38,986 nucleotides of DNA from Proteobacteria bacterium UBA3413 (lineage in GTDB: Bacteria > Pseudomonadota > Gammaproteobacteria > Magnimaribacterales > D2472). Shown piece by piece: positions 31,955-38,986 of this stretch. Location: assembly GCA_002358345.1 (NCBI GenBank), contig DEOR01000034.1, positions 1 through 38,986 on the forward strand, read 5' to 3'. Numbering within the stretch: position 1 is the first letter of the stretch; the number at the start of each line of letters is the position of its first letter. The position numbers were made by a program, and so were the translations under genes. The notes under the pieces were generated by a model, which saw only the letters and a program-made list of their open reading frames with translations, was not told where the DNA came from and ran no database searches.

Positions 31955-34470
31955 ATAGCATTCTAGATCAAATTAACTCCAAATTTGAAGAGCAGTTTCA
32001 TCATATTTATAAGCAGCCTGAATTGGTTGAGTGTTTTCTTGGCGACAGATCAAAAGAATTTGACTCTCTGATCGTTAGAGAATTTAAACGATTAAGGCTT
32101 GAGACCGATTTTGCAATTATTGCCCTGGGTGGCTATGGCAGAAACGAGCTGTTTCCAGGTTCAGACATTGACCTTTCAATTATCCAGCTAGTTAAAAAAA
32201 GTCAAAAAATTGAAGAAGTAAAAGATTTTATAAGCTGGCTTTGGACGTTGAATGTCAAAATTGGCCACTCGGTTAGAACTCTCAGAGAGATTCAAAAAAT
32301 TACGAAAACTGATCTGAAAGAATTTACATCCTACCTTTCACATAGAATCCTTTATTGCGTGCCAGAATTAGAAAGAGAATTACAAAAAAATCTTAATGGC
32401 ATTAAAAAAAGCTGGGCTAAATCTAAGTTTTTTAAAGCAAAAAGATTAGAACAATACGTCAGATTTAAATCTTTTGATTCAACAGAGTTTAATCTTGAGC
32501 CTGATCTAAAAGAATCCCCGGGATGCCTGAGAGATTTTCAAACTGCTTTATGGATTTTAGAGCATTGCTTTGAGGTTAAGAATTTTAAAGCTAGTGCGCG
32601 GCTGGGTATATTTGATATCCAATATTTGAAGAGTATCAATACTTCATATTGCCATATTAAATCCATGCGCTTTCTTCTTAATATTCACGCAAAATCTAAT
32701 CGCATAAGCTTTGAAAATCAGCTACTTTTAGCATCTAAATCAAGGCTCAGAGCATCTAAACAGTCCTCTTCTGTTGAGAAATTTATGTGTGCTTTCTTTC
32801 AACATGCGTCTCGCTTATCTAATTTTAATGAAATGGTTTTCCAGGCATACAGTGATAGAGATGCTTTAATCAAAAGACCTTACACCAAGAATTTTTACCT
32901 ATTTAAGGATAGGCTGGGAATTCAAGAGCACGTGAATCTGGTGAAACATCCAGAATTAATTCTAGAGAGCTTCTTGCAAATCGGGCGGCTGAAAAATATT
33001 AATGGTTTAGATTGCCTGTCTATTCAAAAAATTCGGACTGCATTGCCAAAAGTTGGCACTAAATTTTTCTTGACAATTGAAACTGGAAATCAATTTCTTG
33101 AGATATTAAAGTCTCAAACTAGTCTCTCCACTATTCTAAAAAAACTAAAGCAATTGGGTGTCTTGAGATTGCTTATTCCAGAATTTGGAGACATTGAGGG
33201 TCAAATGCAATTTGACATGTTTCATGTCTACACGGTGGATGAGCACACCCTAAAAGTTGTTCGCAACATGCGCCAAATGCAGATAGGAAAGATCGATGAA
33301 TCGATGCGAATTGAGCAAGAGCTTATTAATAAGCTGCCTAAAATAGAATTGCTCTATCTCGCTGGAATATTCCATGATCTAGGCAAAGGTAAAGGGGGGG
33401 ATCACTCTGAAATTGGGGCGCGCATAGTTGCTAAATTTTGTAAGCGGCTGAGCTTTTCATTGCATGATACTGAGCTATTAAAATGGCTTGTTCAGAACCA
33501 CTTGGTGATGTCTTCTATTTCACAGAAAACAGATATTCATGATCCTGAAACAATTCAGCAGTTTACAAAGATTGTGGATAATCTTGAGAAATTGAATTAC
33601 ATCTATATCCTAACGGTGAATGATATTCGGGGTACCAATCCCACTTTATGGAATTCCTGGAAGCACGATCTATTGAAGGAATTATTTCTATCCTCTAGGA
33701 AAAAGCTAAACCGTGAGGAGTATGACTCTGCCAATTCAATAATCACCGAAAGGAAAAAAAGAGCATTGGGCCACTTGGAAGATTTGAATATCTTGGATAT
33801 AAAAAATCTTTGGGCTCAACTGCCGAGCGCTTATTTTTCTAAATACCAAGTCGAGCAATTGGCCAATCAAGCTCTGATCATCTCTGAAGCAGATTCAAGA
33901 ACCGCAGTTCATGTCAGTAAGAGAAAAAATTTTTTGGAAGTATTCATTTTCACGCCCAATCAACAGGGCCTATTCTATAAAACAGCTCAGGCCCTAGAAA
34001 GCCTCTCACTGGAGACCATTGATGCAAATATTCACACAACCAATGATGGGCAATTTGCAATGAATACATTTATTTGTAGGCACAGAGTTCTTGGAAGTAA
34101 CTTAATAAAAAGAGATGAATTGGCAATCCAACAAAAAATAAAATCTAGACTCTCTGATGGAGAGAAAATAGAAAAAATGCAAACCTCTCATGAGACCAGG
34201 AGAGTGTTTGAATATTCTACTAGGGTAGAAATTTCAAAAAATGCAAATACCTCATCAAACCTCATTACGCTTGAAACTCTTGATCAGCCCTCTCTGCTCT
34301 CCAAGGTTGCATATATATTTTATGAGCATGGAATAAATGTTATTTCTTCTCGTATTACAACCCTTGGTGAGAAGGTAGAAGATAACTTTATTGTGATGGA
34401 TGCTAAAAAGAGTAGTCAGATTAGTGAAAGTAAGGAAAAAATTATTAGAGCGAAACTAAAAAACCTTTAA
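31951..34470 (+). CDS. glnD: Bifunctional [protein-PII] uridylyltransferase/uridylyl-removing enzyme
   Basis: This sensor of cellular glutamine uridylylates and deuridylylates PII proteins. It has 839 residues (E. coli 890). The nucleotidyltransferase domain has GGYGRNELFPGSDIDLSII (about 60-78). A central linker includes LEPDLKESPGCLRDFQTALW. The HD domain has FHDLGKGKGGDHS near residue 474, and two ACT domains lie at about 665-745 and 765-839. All four parts look intact. The start is taken as TTG 31951, overlapping the map stop as TTGA. An ATG at 31882 lies 73 nt inside map and adds 23 residues unlike GlnD. PII and glutamine synthetase genes are outside the window. Confidence 0.94.
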   Translation: MNSILDQINSKFEEQFHHIYKQPELVECFLGDRSKEFDSLIVREFKRLRLETDFAIIALGGYGRNELFPGSDIDLSIIQLVKKSQKIEEVKDFISWLWTLNVKIGHSVRTLREIQKITKTDLKEFTSYLSHRILYCVPELERELQKNLNGIKKSWAKSKFFKAKRLEQYVRFKSFDSTEFNLEPDLKESPGCLRDFQTALWILEHCFEVKNFKASARLGIFDIQYLKSINTSYCHIKSMRFLLNIHAKSNRISFENQLLLASKSRLRASKQSSSVEKFMCAFFQHASRLSNFNEMVFQAYSDRDALIKRPYTKNFYLFKDRLGIQEHVNLVKHPELILESFLQIGRLKNINGLDCLSIQKIRTALPKVGTKFFLTIETGNQFLEILKSQTSLSTILKKLKQLGVLRLLIPEFGDIEGQMQFDMFHVYTVDEHTLKVVRNMRQMQIGKIDESMRIEQELINKLPKIELLYLAGIFHDLGKGKGGDHSEIGARIVAKFCKRLSFSLHDTELLKWLVQNHLVMSSISQKTDIHDPETIQQFTKIVDNLEKLNYIYILTVNDIRGTNPTLWNSWKHDLLKELFLSSRKKLNREEYDSANSIITERKKRALGHLEDLNILDIKNLWAQLPSAYFSKYQVEQLANQALIISEADSRTAVHVSKRKNFLEVFIFTPNQQGLFYKTAQALESLSLETIDANIHTTNDGQFAMNTFICRHRVLGSNLIKRDELAIQQKIKSRLSDGEKIEKMQTSHETRRVFEYSTRVEISKNANTSSNLITLETLDQPSLLSKVAYIFYEHGINVISSRITTLGEKVEDNFIVMDAKKSSQISESKEKIIRAKLKNL

Positions 34471-34508
34471 ACTCGACAATTAATTCTCTGACTCCATATA
34501 ATAAGCAA

Positions 34509-35519
34509 ATGAATAAAATGCCATTAATAGGTTTGGGCCTAGCCACCATAGGCGCCTCAGGAAAAACTCTTGATGTATTCTTTCCCCTCATAGCCTTTGC
34601 GGGAGGAGATCTTGAATCGTCTAATCTTTATAATTCCTGGAATCAACTCATGGATGACAATATATTGGAAATCCAAGATGTTGAAGCACTGAATATAGAG
34701 GATAAGACCACCCTCTCCGCCTTACAATCCCTCAATTCAAATATCAAGCTTATTCTTTGTAGAATTCAGGAGGACATAACAATACAAAGTATTGAAGAAG
34801 CTTACTTAAAACTTCATCTAATTTCCTATAAGTTCTTTCAGCCCAATACCCTAAACCTAGATAACTTATTTAATACGTTGCCAAATGTTGCCTGGACAAA
34901 CAATGGTCCAATTGAACTTGAAAGTATCAATCATTCAATACTAGAGTCCAAAAGAGCACATAGGTCGTTAGAGATTAAATCCATAGATAAATTTCCCAGG
35001 CTAACTGATTACATTGTACCCCCGGGGGTTCGAATTGCTGATACCAGTAGAGTGAGATTGGGTGCCTACCTTAGCGAAGGCACCACAGTAATGCATGAGG
35101 GCTTTGTAAATTTTAATGCTGGCACCCTTGGTGCTGCAATGATTGAAGGAAGAATTTCAGCCGGTGTGATAGTTGGCAAAAACTCTGATTTAGGTGGCGG
35201 ATCTAGTACGATGGGCACTCTCTCTGGTGGAAACAAAGTGAAGATATCAGTTGGGGAAAATTCCCTCCTTGGGGCCAATGCAGGGCTTGGCATACCTTTA
35301 GGTAATAACTGTATTGTTGAGGCTGGTCTCTACCTCACCGGTGGCTCAAAGGTTGAAGTCTTTGATAGAGACATGGTATCTCAGGGGGTTGTGAAGGCTG
35401 ATCAATTATCCAACCAAGATAACTTACTCTTTATTCGCAATTCATTATCTGGGGCTGTTGAGGCAAGAATCAACTTAAAATCAGTGGAGCTGAATGATGC
35501 TCTTCATAAGAACCAATAA
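34509..35519 (+). CDS. dapD: 2,3,4,5-tetrahydropyridine-2,6-dicarboxylate N-succinyltransferase
   Basis: The 336-residue enzyme transfers succinyl from succinyl-CoA to tetrahydrodipicolinate in lysine/diaminopimelate synthesis. It is the long pseudomonad-type DapD: FPLIAFAGG near the N-terminus, EAYLKLHLISYKFFQPNTLNL, then the left-handed beta-helix with VPPGVRIADTSRVRLGAYL, EGTTVMHEGFVNFNAGTLG, SDLGGGSSTMGTLSGG and LLGANAGLGIPLG. It lies 38 nt after glnD and 3 nt before dapE. dapC, often beside these genes, is not present. Confidence 0.96.
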   Translation: MNKMPLIGLGLATIGASGKTLDVFFPLIAFAGGDLESSNLYNSWNQLMDDNILEIQDVEALNIEDKTTLSALQSLNSNIKLILCRIQEDITIQSIEEAYLKLHLISYKFFQPNTLNLDNLFNTLPNVAWTNNGPIELESINHSILESKRAHRSLEIKSIDKFPRLTDYIVPPGVRIADTSRVRLGAYLSEGTTVMHEGFVNFNAGTLGAAMIEGRISAGVIVGKNSDLGGGSSTMGTLSGGNKVKISVGENSLLGANAGLGIPLGNNCIVEAGLYLTGGSKVEVFDRDMVSQGVVKADQLSNQDNLLFIRNSLSGAVEARINLKSVELNDALHKNQ

Positions 35520-35522
35520 GCT

Positions 35523-36659
35523 ATGTCAGCTTTAAATTTAGCCCAAGCACTCATTAAGATTAAATCTATCTCTCCAGATGATGGAGGGTGCTTTAAGCTC
35601 TTGGAGCCAGAGCTGGTATCCCTTGGCTTTGGCGTAGAAAAAATTAAAGAGTTAAATTGCGAAACATTGCTGGCCAAATTTGGTACTAAGGGAAAAATTT
35701 TTTGCTACCTGGGGCATACCGATGTGGTCCCCTCAGGTCCAGAGGAGGAATGGTCTTCCCACCCTTTTGAGGCCAATGTAATTGATGGAGAGTTAATTGG
35801 CAGAGGTGCTGCAGATATGAAGGGAAGTGTTGCTGCCTTTATTGAAGCCTTAAAAAATTTCTTACCTAACTGCCCTGAGCCAGACTTTCAAATCTGGGTG
35901 ATGCTCACCAGCAATGAAGAAGGAGAACCACAAGATGGTAAAATTAATACCTTAATCAATGCTTTGGCTGCAAAGAATAAGATCATAGATTATTGTCTTG
36001 TGGGTGAAGCTAGCTCATCTGACAGGGTGGGCGATGTCCTCAGAGTTGGCAGAAGGGGATCTTTGAGTGGTAACTTGAAACTTCTTGGGAAACAAGGTCA
36101 TGTGGCCTACCCGCAAAAAGTACTCAGCCCAATTCTTGAGATTGGTCCTGTGATTGCTGAGCTAAGAGACGTGGAATGGGATCAAGGGAATGAATCTTTC
36201 GACCCCACATCATTTCAAATTTCAAATATTGAATCTGGTACCGGCGCAACCAACGTGGTCCCCGGTTATTTAAACATGTTATTTAATTTTCGATTCTCTC
36301 CAGAATCATCCCATGCATCTCTAAAACAAAGAGTGATTTCAGTCTTAAATAAATCCAAGTGTGCGTTTGAAATTGAGTGGACGCTAAATGCAGAGCCATA
36401 TTTAACTAAAAAAACAAATTTTCTCCAGATTATTCAAAAGGCTTTGTTAGCTGTAAATCAAAAAGAAGCCGTCGTGGATAATGGTGGCGGAACTTCGGAT
36501 GGACGGTGGGTTGCACCCTCAGGTGCAGAAGTCATTGAGCTTGGTCCAATCAACCAAACTATTCACCAGATAGATGAAAAGATCTCTCTTGAGGACCTGG
36601 AGCTTCTAACCAAAATTTATCATCAAATCCTGGTTGAAACTCAGATTGCAGCTAGTTAG
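35523..36659 (+). CDS. dapE: Succinyl-diaminopimelate desuccinylase
   Basis: The 378-residue dizinc M20 hydrolase acts after DapD in the lysine/mDAP pathway. Zinc and catalytic residues lie in YLGHTDVVPSG (His, Asp), GRGAADMKGSVAAF (Asp), TSNEEGEPQDG (catalytic Glu and a ligand), VGEASSSDRVGD (Glu) and a C-terminal His in NQTIHQIDEKI. The dimerisation domain (about 175-290) begins near RRGSLSGNLKLLGKQGHVAYP, and NVVPG and GGTSDGRW follow as usual. The ATG is 3 nt after dapD. Its stop overlaps the convergent transporter gene by 8 bp. Confidence 0.97.
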   Translation: MSALNLAQALIKIKSISPDDGGCFKLLEPELVSLGFGVEKIKELNCETLLAKFGTKGKIFCYLGHTDVVPSGPEEEWSSHPFEANVIDGELIGRGAADMKGSVAAFIEALKNFLPNCPEPDFQIWVMLTSNEEGEPQDGKINTLINALAAKNKIIDYCLVGEASSSDRVGDVLRVGRRGSLSGNLKLLGKQGHVAYPQKVLSPILEIGPVIAELRDVEWDQGNESFDPTSFQISNIESGTGATNVVPGYLNMLFNFRFSPESSHASLKQRVISVLNKSKCAFEIEWTLNAEPYLTKKTNFLQIIQKALLAVNQKEAVVDNGGGTSDGRWVAPSGAEVIELGPINQTIHQIDEKISLEDLELLTKIYHQILVETQIAAS

Positions 36660-38127
36660 CGTTCTCTTTTGCACCTTTGATAACAAACGATAAGCCTATC
36701 AGCACCACTGCAATAATCAGATAGTATTGAACCATAAAGCTGAATACCGGAGAGATTGTTTCTAATCCTCCATCCAGCGCTTCTCCACCTAGCAGGCCTG
36801 CCATCACTCCGCCAATCGCGCTGGCAAGGAACCACAAGCCAAACATTTGACCCATGTATCTCTTGGGTCCATATCGAGAAAATGCTGATAAACCAATTGG
36901 AGACAGTGCGAGCTCTCCCCAGGTTTGAAAAAGATATGTTAAAACTAGCCATTGCATACCAACAGGAGATGATTCTAGGGCAATGTCCACGGCGACAATC
37001 ATCACAAGAAAGCTCAAGGCCATGAATAATAATCCAATGGCAAATTTAATTGGTAGGTTTGGGTTCAAGTTTATTCGGGCCAAGTAGGCCCAAATTCCTG
37101 CAAAAATTGGTGCAAACATTACAACAAACATGGGGTTGGCAAACTGCAGCCATCCCACTGGAATAATGAAACCTAAAATAGATAGGTCTGTGTAATCTCT
37201 TGCAAAAATATTCAATGATCCGGCTGACTGATCGAACCCTGCCCAGAAAGCAGCTGCTCCAATAAACAATAAAAATAATAGAATTAAATTCTTTCTCTCG
37301 CTGGCCGTGAGTCCAGCAAATAAGAATAAATATACAAAATAAATGCCGGCCACAATCGTCAAAAAATATGCGAACTTTTCTGCGAAGAATCTTGGGTCAA
37401 TGGTGATGAGGCCCATCAAACCAGCGCCAATAACAAGGAACATCCCCACTAGAGATGCGTACATGTAAGTTGACAGTCGTGAGCGTTTCTCATCTGACAT
37501 TTCATTTGGATGCAGGCCAGCATCGCCAAGTAAGTTTCTATGCTTTATAAATTGAATAACTCCTAAGGCCATTCCTATACCGGCCGCGCCAAAGCCCCAA
37601 TGCCATCCAATTTTTTCTCCAAGGTAAGCGCAAACTAGAAAACCAAGAGTAGATCCTATATTAATAGACATATAGAAGATGGTGTAACCAGAATCTCTTT
37701 TTTCATCTAAATTTTTATACAAATCTCCAACAATGGTCGAAATATTACCTTTCAATAATCCTGTACCTAAGACTACAAAAGTTAAGCCGAGAAAAAATGA
37801 TTGTTCAATAGGCATGGCTAGAGTGAAATGCCCAAGCGCAATAATAAAAGCTCCTATCAATACTGCTTTTTGATGCCCTAAAATGTTGTCAGCAATCCAG
37901 CCCCCTGGAACCACCATAAAATATACCATTCCAACATAAATCCCATATATTGCTTGCGCATCTACTTGGGACCAACCTAGGCCTGGATTAAAGCCGCTCA
38001 CTGCCCCAGTCATATACAAGACCAACAAGGCTCTCATACCGTAATAGGACATGCGTTCCCACATTTCAGTTAAAAATAAAGTTCTTAACCCTATTGGGTG
38101 CCCAAAAAAAGTATTGCTTGTATTCAT
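36652..38127 (-). CDS. POT/PTR2-family proton-dependent oligopeptide transporter
   Basis: The 491-residue major-facilitator protein imports di- and tripeptides with protons. The PTR2 signature E-x-x-E-R is in LFLTEMWERMSYYGMRALLVLYMT (about 14-37), followed by GGWIADNILGHQKAVLIGA and the FYMSINIGSTLGFL region. The C-terminal half contains TWGELALSPIGLSAFSRYGPKRYMGQMFGLWFL. About 12-14 membrane helices are expected. The frame is open 16 codons further, but ATG 38127 (NTSNTFFGHPIGL) gives the normal N-terminus. In an oligotroph it would allow peptide scavenging. It overlaps the dapE stop. Confidence 0.93.
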   Translation of the reverse strand: MNTSNTFFGHPIGLRTLFLTEMWERMSYYGMRALLVLYMTGAVSGFNPGLGWSQVDAQAIYGIYVGMVYFMVVPGGWIADNILGHQKAVLIGAFIIALGHFTLAMPIEQSFFLGLTFVVLGTGLLKGNISTIVGDLYKNLDEKRDSGYTIFYMSINIGSTLGFLVCAYLGEKIGWHWGFGAAGIGMALGVIQFIKHRNLLGDAGLHPNEMSDEKRSRLSTYMYASLVGMFLVIGAGLMGLITIDPRFFAEKFAYFLTIVAGIYFVYLFLFAGLTASERKNLILLFLLFIGAAAFWAGFDQSAGSLNIFARDYTDLSILGFIIPVGWLQFANPMFVVMFAPIFAGIWAYLARINLNPNLPIKFAIGLLFMALSFLVMIVAVDIALESSPVGMQWLVLTYLFQTWGELALSPIGLSAFSRYGPKRYMGQMFGLWFLASAIGGVMAGLLGGEALDGGLETISPVFSFMVQYYLIIAVVLIGLSFVIKGAKENAN

Positions 38128-38169
38128 GTCAATTGAGTTATGATTTATGAGAAATACTATACCAAAATA

Positions 38170-38589
38170 ATGCAAAAAACTCCCTACATAGGACCATTTC
38201 GCAGAACCATTTCTGCGACCTACGATCTATTCTTGCTACTGGGTGTCTGGTTTGCAGTTGGCTCTATTGCTCTCTTCTTAAATGGTGGGCAGGTACTTCA
38301 TCCTGCAGTTGGCTCTATGTTAGCTTTTATTAGTGGGTGGCTATTTTTTGCGTTCTTTTGGATGAAAGGCGGTCAAACTCTTGCCATGCAGGTTTGGAGG
38401 ATTAAACTAATTTCTCTTAATTCGGACGACGAGCGAGTAACCTTGCTCCAAACTTTTTTACGTTACACGGTGAACTGTGGCATTGTTGCCTTGATGGGTC
38501 TGCCATTATTTTTAATCTATGTAGATCCAAAAAACTTAGCACTAAATGATATTTTATCTAAAACTAAACTCATCAAGGTAGGCAGTTAG
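38170..38589 (+). CDS. RDD-family small membrane protein
   Basis: The protein has 139 residues (149 if the ATG at 38140 is used). It contains the RDD pattern: paired Arg then Asp in PFRRTISATYDLFLLLG, a second helix around LHPAVGSMLAFISGWLFFAFFW, and GGQTLAMQVWRIKLISL, where WRIKLI-type sequence follows the second helix. A third helix lies near 98-116. The function of this family is unsettled; transport of small solutes or ions has been proposed for some members. A weak promoter (TTGAGT 38133-38138, TACTAT 38155-38160) would favour ATG 38170. The stop shares four bases with convergent lptG. Confidence 0.75.
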   Translation: MQKTPYIGPFRRTISATYDLFLLLGVWFAVGSIALFLNGGQVLHPAVGSMLAFISGWLFFAFFWMKGGQTLAMQVWRIKLISLNSDDERVTLLQTFLRYTVNCGIVALMGLPLFLIYVDPKNLALNDILSKTKLIKVGS

Positions 38590-38986
38590 AGCCGTCTATA
38601 CCCTGCCCAACCGCCCAGAGCCAGACCCAAGATAGGCAGCAAGTAGGCCAAGACGATTGGCCACTGATAAGTTAAGAAAGATGCCACAAACAAATCTTTC
38701 GTGAGATCAAAAAGTAGACCGAAGAAAATACCAAACATCACTTGCCTCCCGATGCCACCAGAGCGAACTAGGCCAAACATTAAGCTCCCAGCAAAAAAAA
38801 TAATCCCAATAGCAGATATGGGTAGAAAAATTTTGGCATAGATTGCAGACTCAATAAGCCTTAAATCACTCTTAGAGTTATCAGTTGCATAGCTTTTCTT
38901 TAGGTTTAACAGAGATCGAAGAGAACTTCTCTCTAAGCTTTTTCTATCCAGCAGAGGCTTTAGTAGAAAAGGAAAAACTCGGGTCA
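38586..38986 (-). CDS. lptG: LPS export permease LptG, C-terminal part
   Basis: The frame is open to the window edge, giving about 132 residues of C-terminus. Visible are an extra-membrane stretch with SNDT-like sequence and LIESAIYAKIFLPISAIGIIFF, then GLVRSGGIGRQVMFGIFFGLLFDL, and a last helix with WPIVLAYLLPILGLALGGW. This matches the end of LptG (R-S-x-x-G-x-x followed by a helix and a P-x-x-x-A-x-x-P motif), which with LptF forms the inner-membrane part of the LPS exporter. LptF has a similar fold, so a swap is possible, but the C-terminal motif favours LptG. Confidence 0.85.
   Translation of the reverse strand, partial: TRVFPFLLKPLLDRKSLERSSLRSLLNLKKSYATDNSKSDLRLIESAIYAKIFLPISAIGIIFFAGSLMFGLVRSGGIGRQVMFGIFFGLLFDLTKDLFVASFLTYQWPIVLAYLLPILGLALGGWAGYRRL

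Overview
The window looks like a piece of chromosome from a streamlined, AT-rich, probably marine gammaproteobacterium. The gene order supports this: hemA-prfA-prmC divergent from lolB-ispE-tRNAGln-prs-rplY-pth-ychF-tRNAMet, and carAB-greA-rlmE-ftsH-glmM-tpiA-secG-tRNALeu/tRNAfMet-rimP-nusA-infB-rbfA-truB-rpsO-pnp, are both classic gammaproteobacterial (Pseudomonas-like) blocks. LolB and LptG imply a Gram-negative envelope. A SAR86-like or similar oligotrophic lineage would fit, but I cannot fix the taxon from the sequence. Coding density is extreme. The largest gaps without a gene are about 159 nt (3878-4036), 150 nt (12526-12675) and 140 nt (31044-31183). No stretch of 300 bases lacks a gene. 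I saw no mobile element, CRISPR array, rRNA or prophage.

Layout. 1-1804 (+): the end of gatA, then gatB (tRNA-dependent amidotransferase). 1801-3877 (-): a MaoC-type hydratase and an acyl-CoA synthetase, a two-gene fatty-acid module. 4037-7160 (-): prmC, prfA, hemA. 7138-11957 (+): lolB, ispE, tRNA-Gln, prs, rplY, pth, ychF, tRNA-Met. 12020-12525 (-): two tandem, homologous, unrecognised 71-76-residue membrane proteins separated by a strong terminator. 12676-20703 (-): the translation and transcription block pnp, rpsO, truB, rbfA, infB, nusA, rimP, initiator tRNA. 20764-21338 (+): tRNA-Leu and a small MerC-like membrane protein behind a Zur-like operator. 21340-31043 (-): secG, tpiA, glmM, ftsH, rlmE, greA, carB, carA. 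31184-36659 (+): map, glnD, dapD, dapE. 36652-38127 (-): a POT-family peptide transporter. 38170-38589 (+): an RDD membrane protein. 38586-38986 (-): the C-terminus of lptG.

Most genes are housekeeping: translation initiation, termination and ribosome maturation, RNA decay, pyrimidine/arginine precursor supply (CarAB), lysine and cell-wall precursor supply (DapD/E, GlmM), protein quality control (FtsH) and nitrogen signalling (GlnD). The more unusual content is regulatory or small. It includes the paired small membrane proteins at 12.0-12.5 kb and a Zur-like palindrome overlapping an extended -10 promoter with a possibly leaderless start. It also includes terminator-like hairpins directly upstream of rimP and rpsO, a carA start site beginning G-T6, an initiator tRNA with a U1-U72 mismatch, and non-ATG starts on six genes. 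No clearly new multi-gene defence or metabolic system is visible. The best candidate for something undescribed is the small-protein pair.
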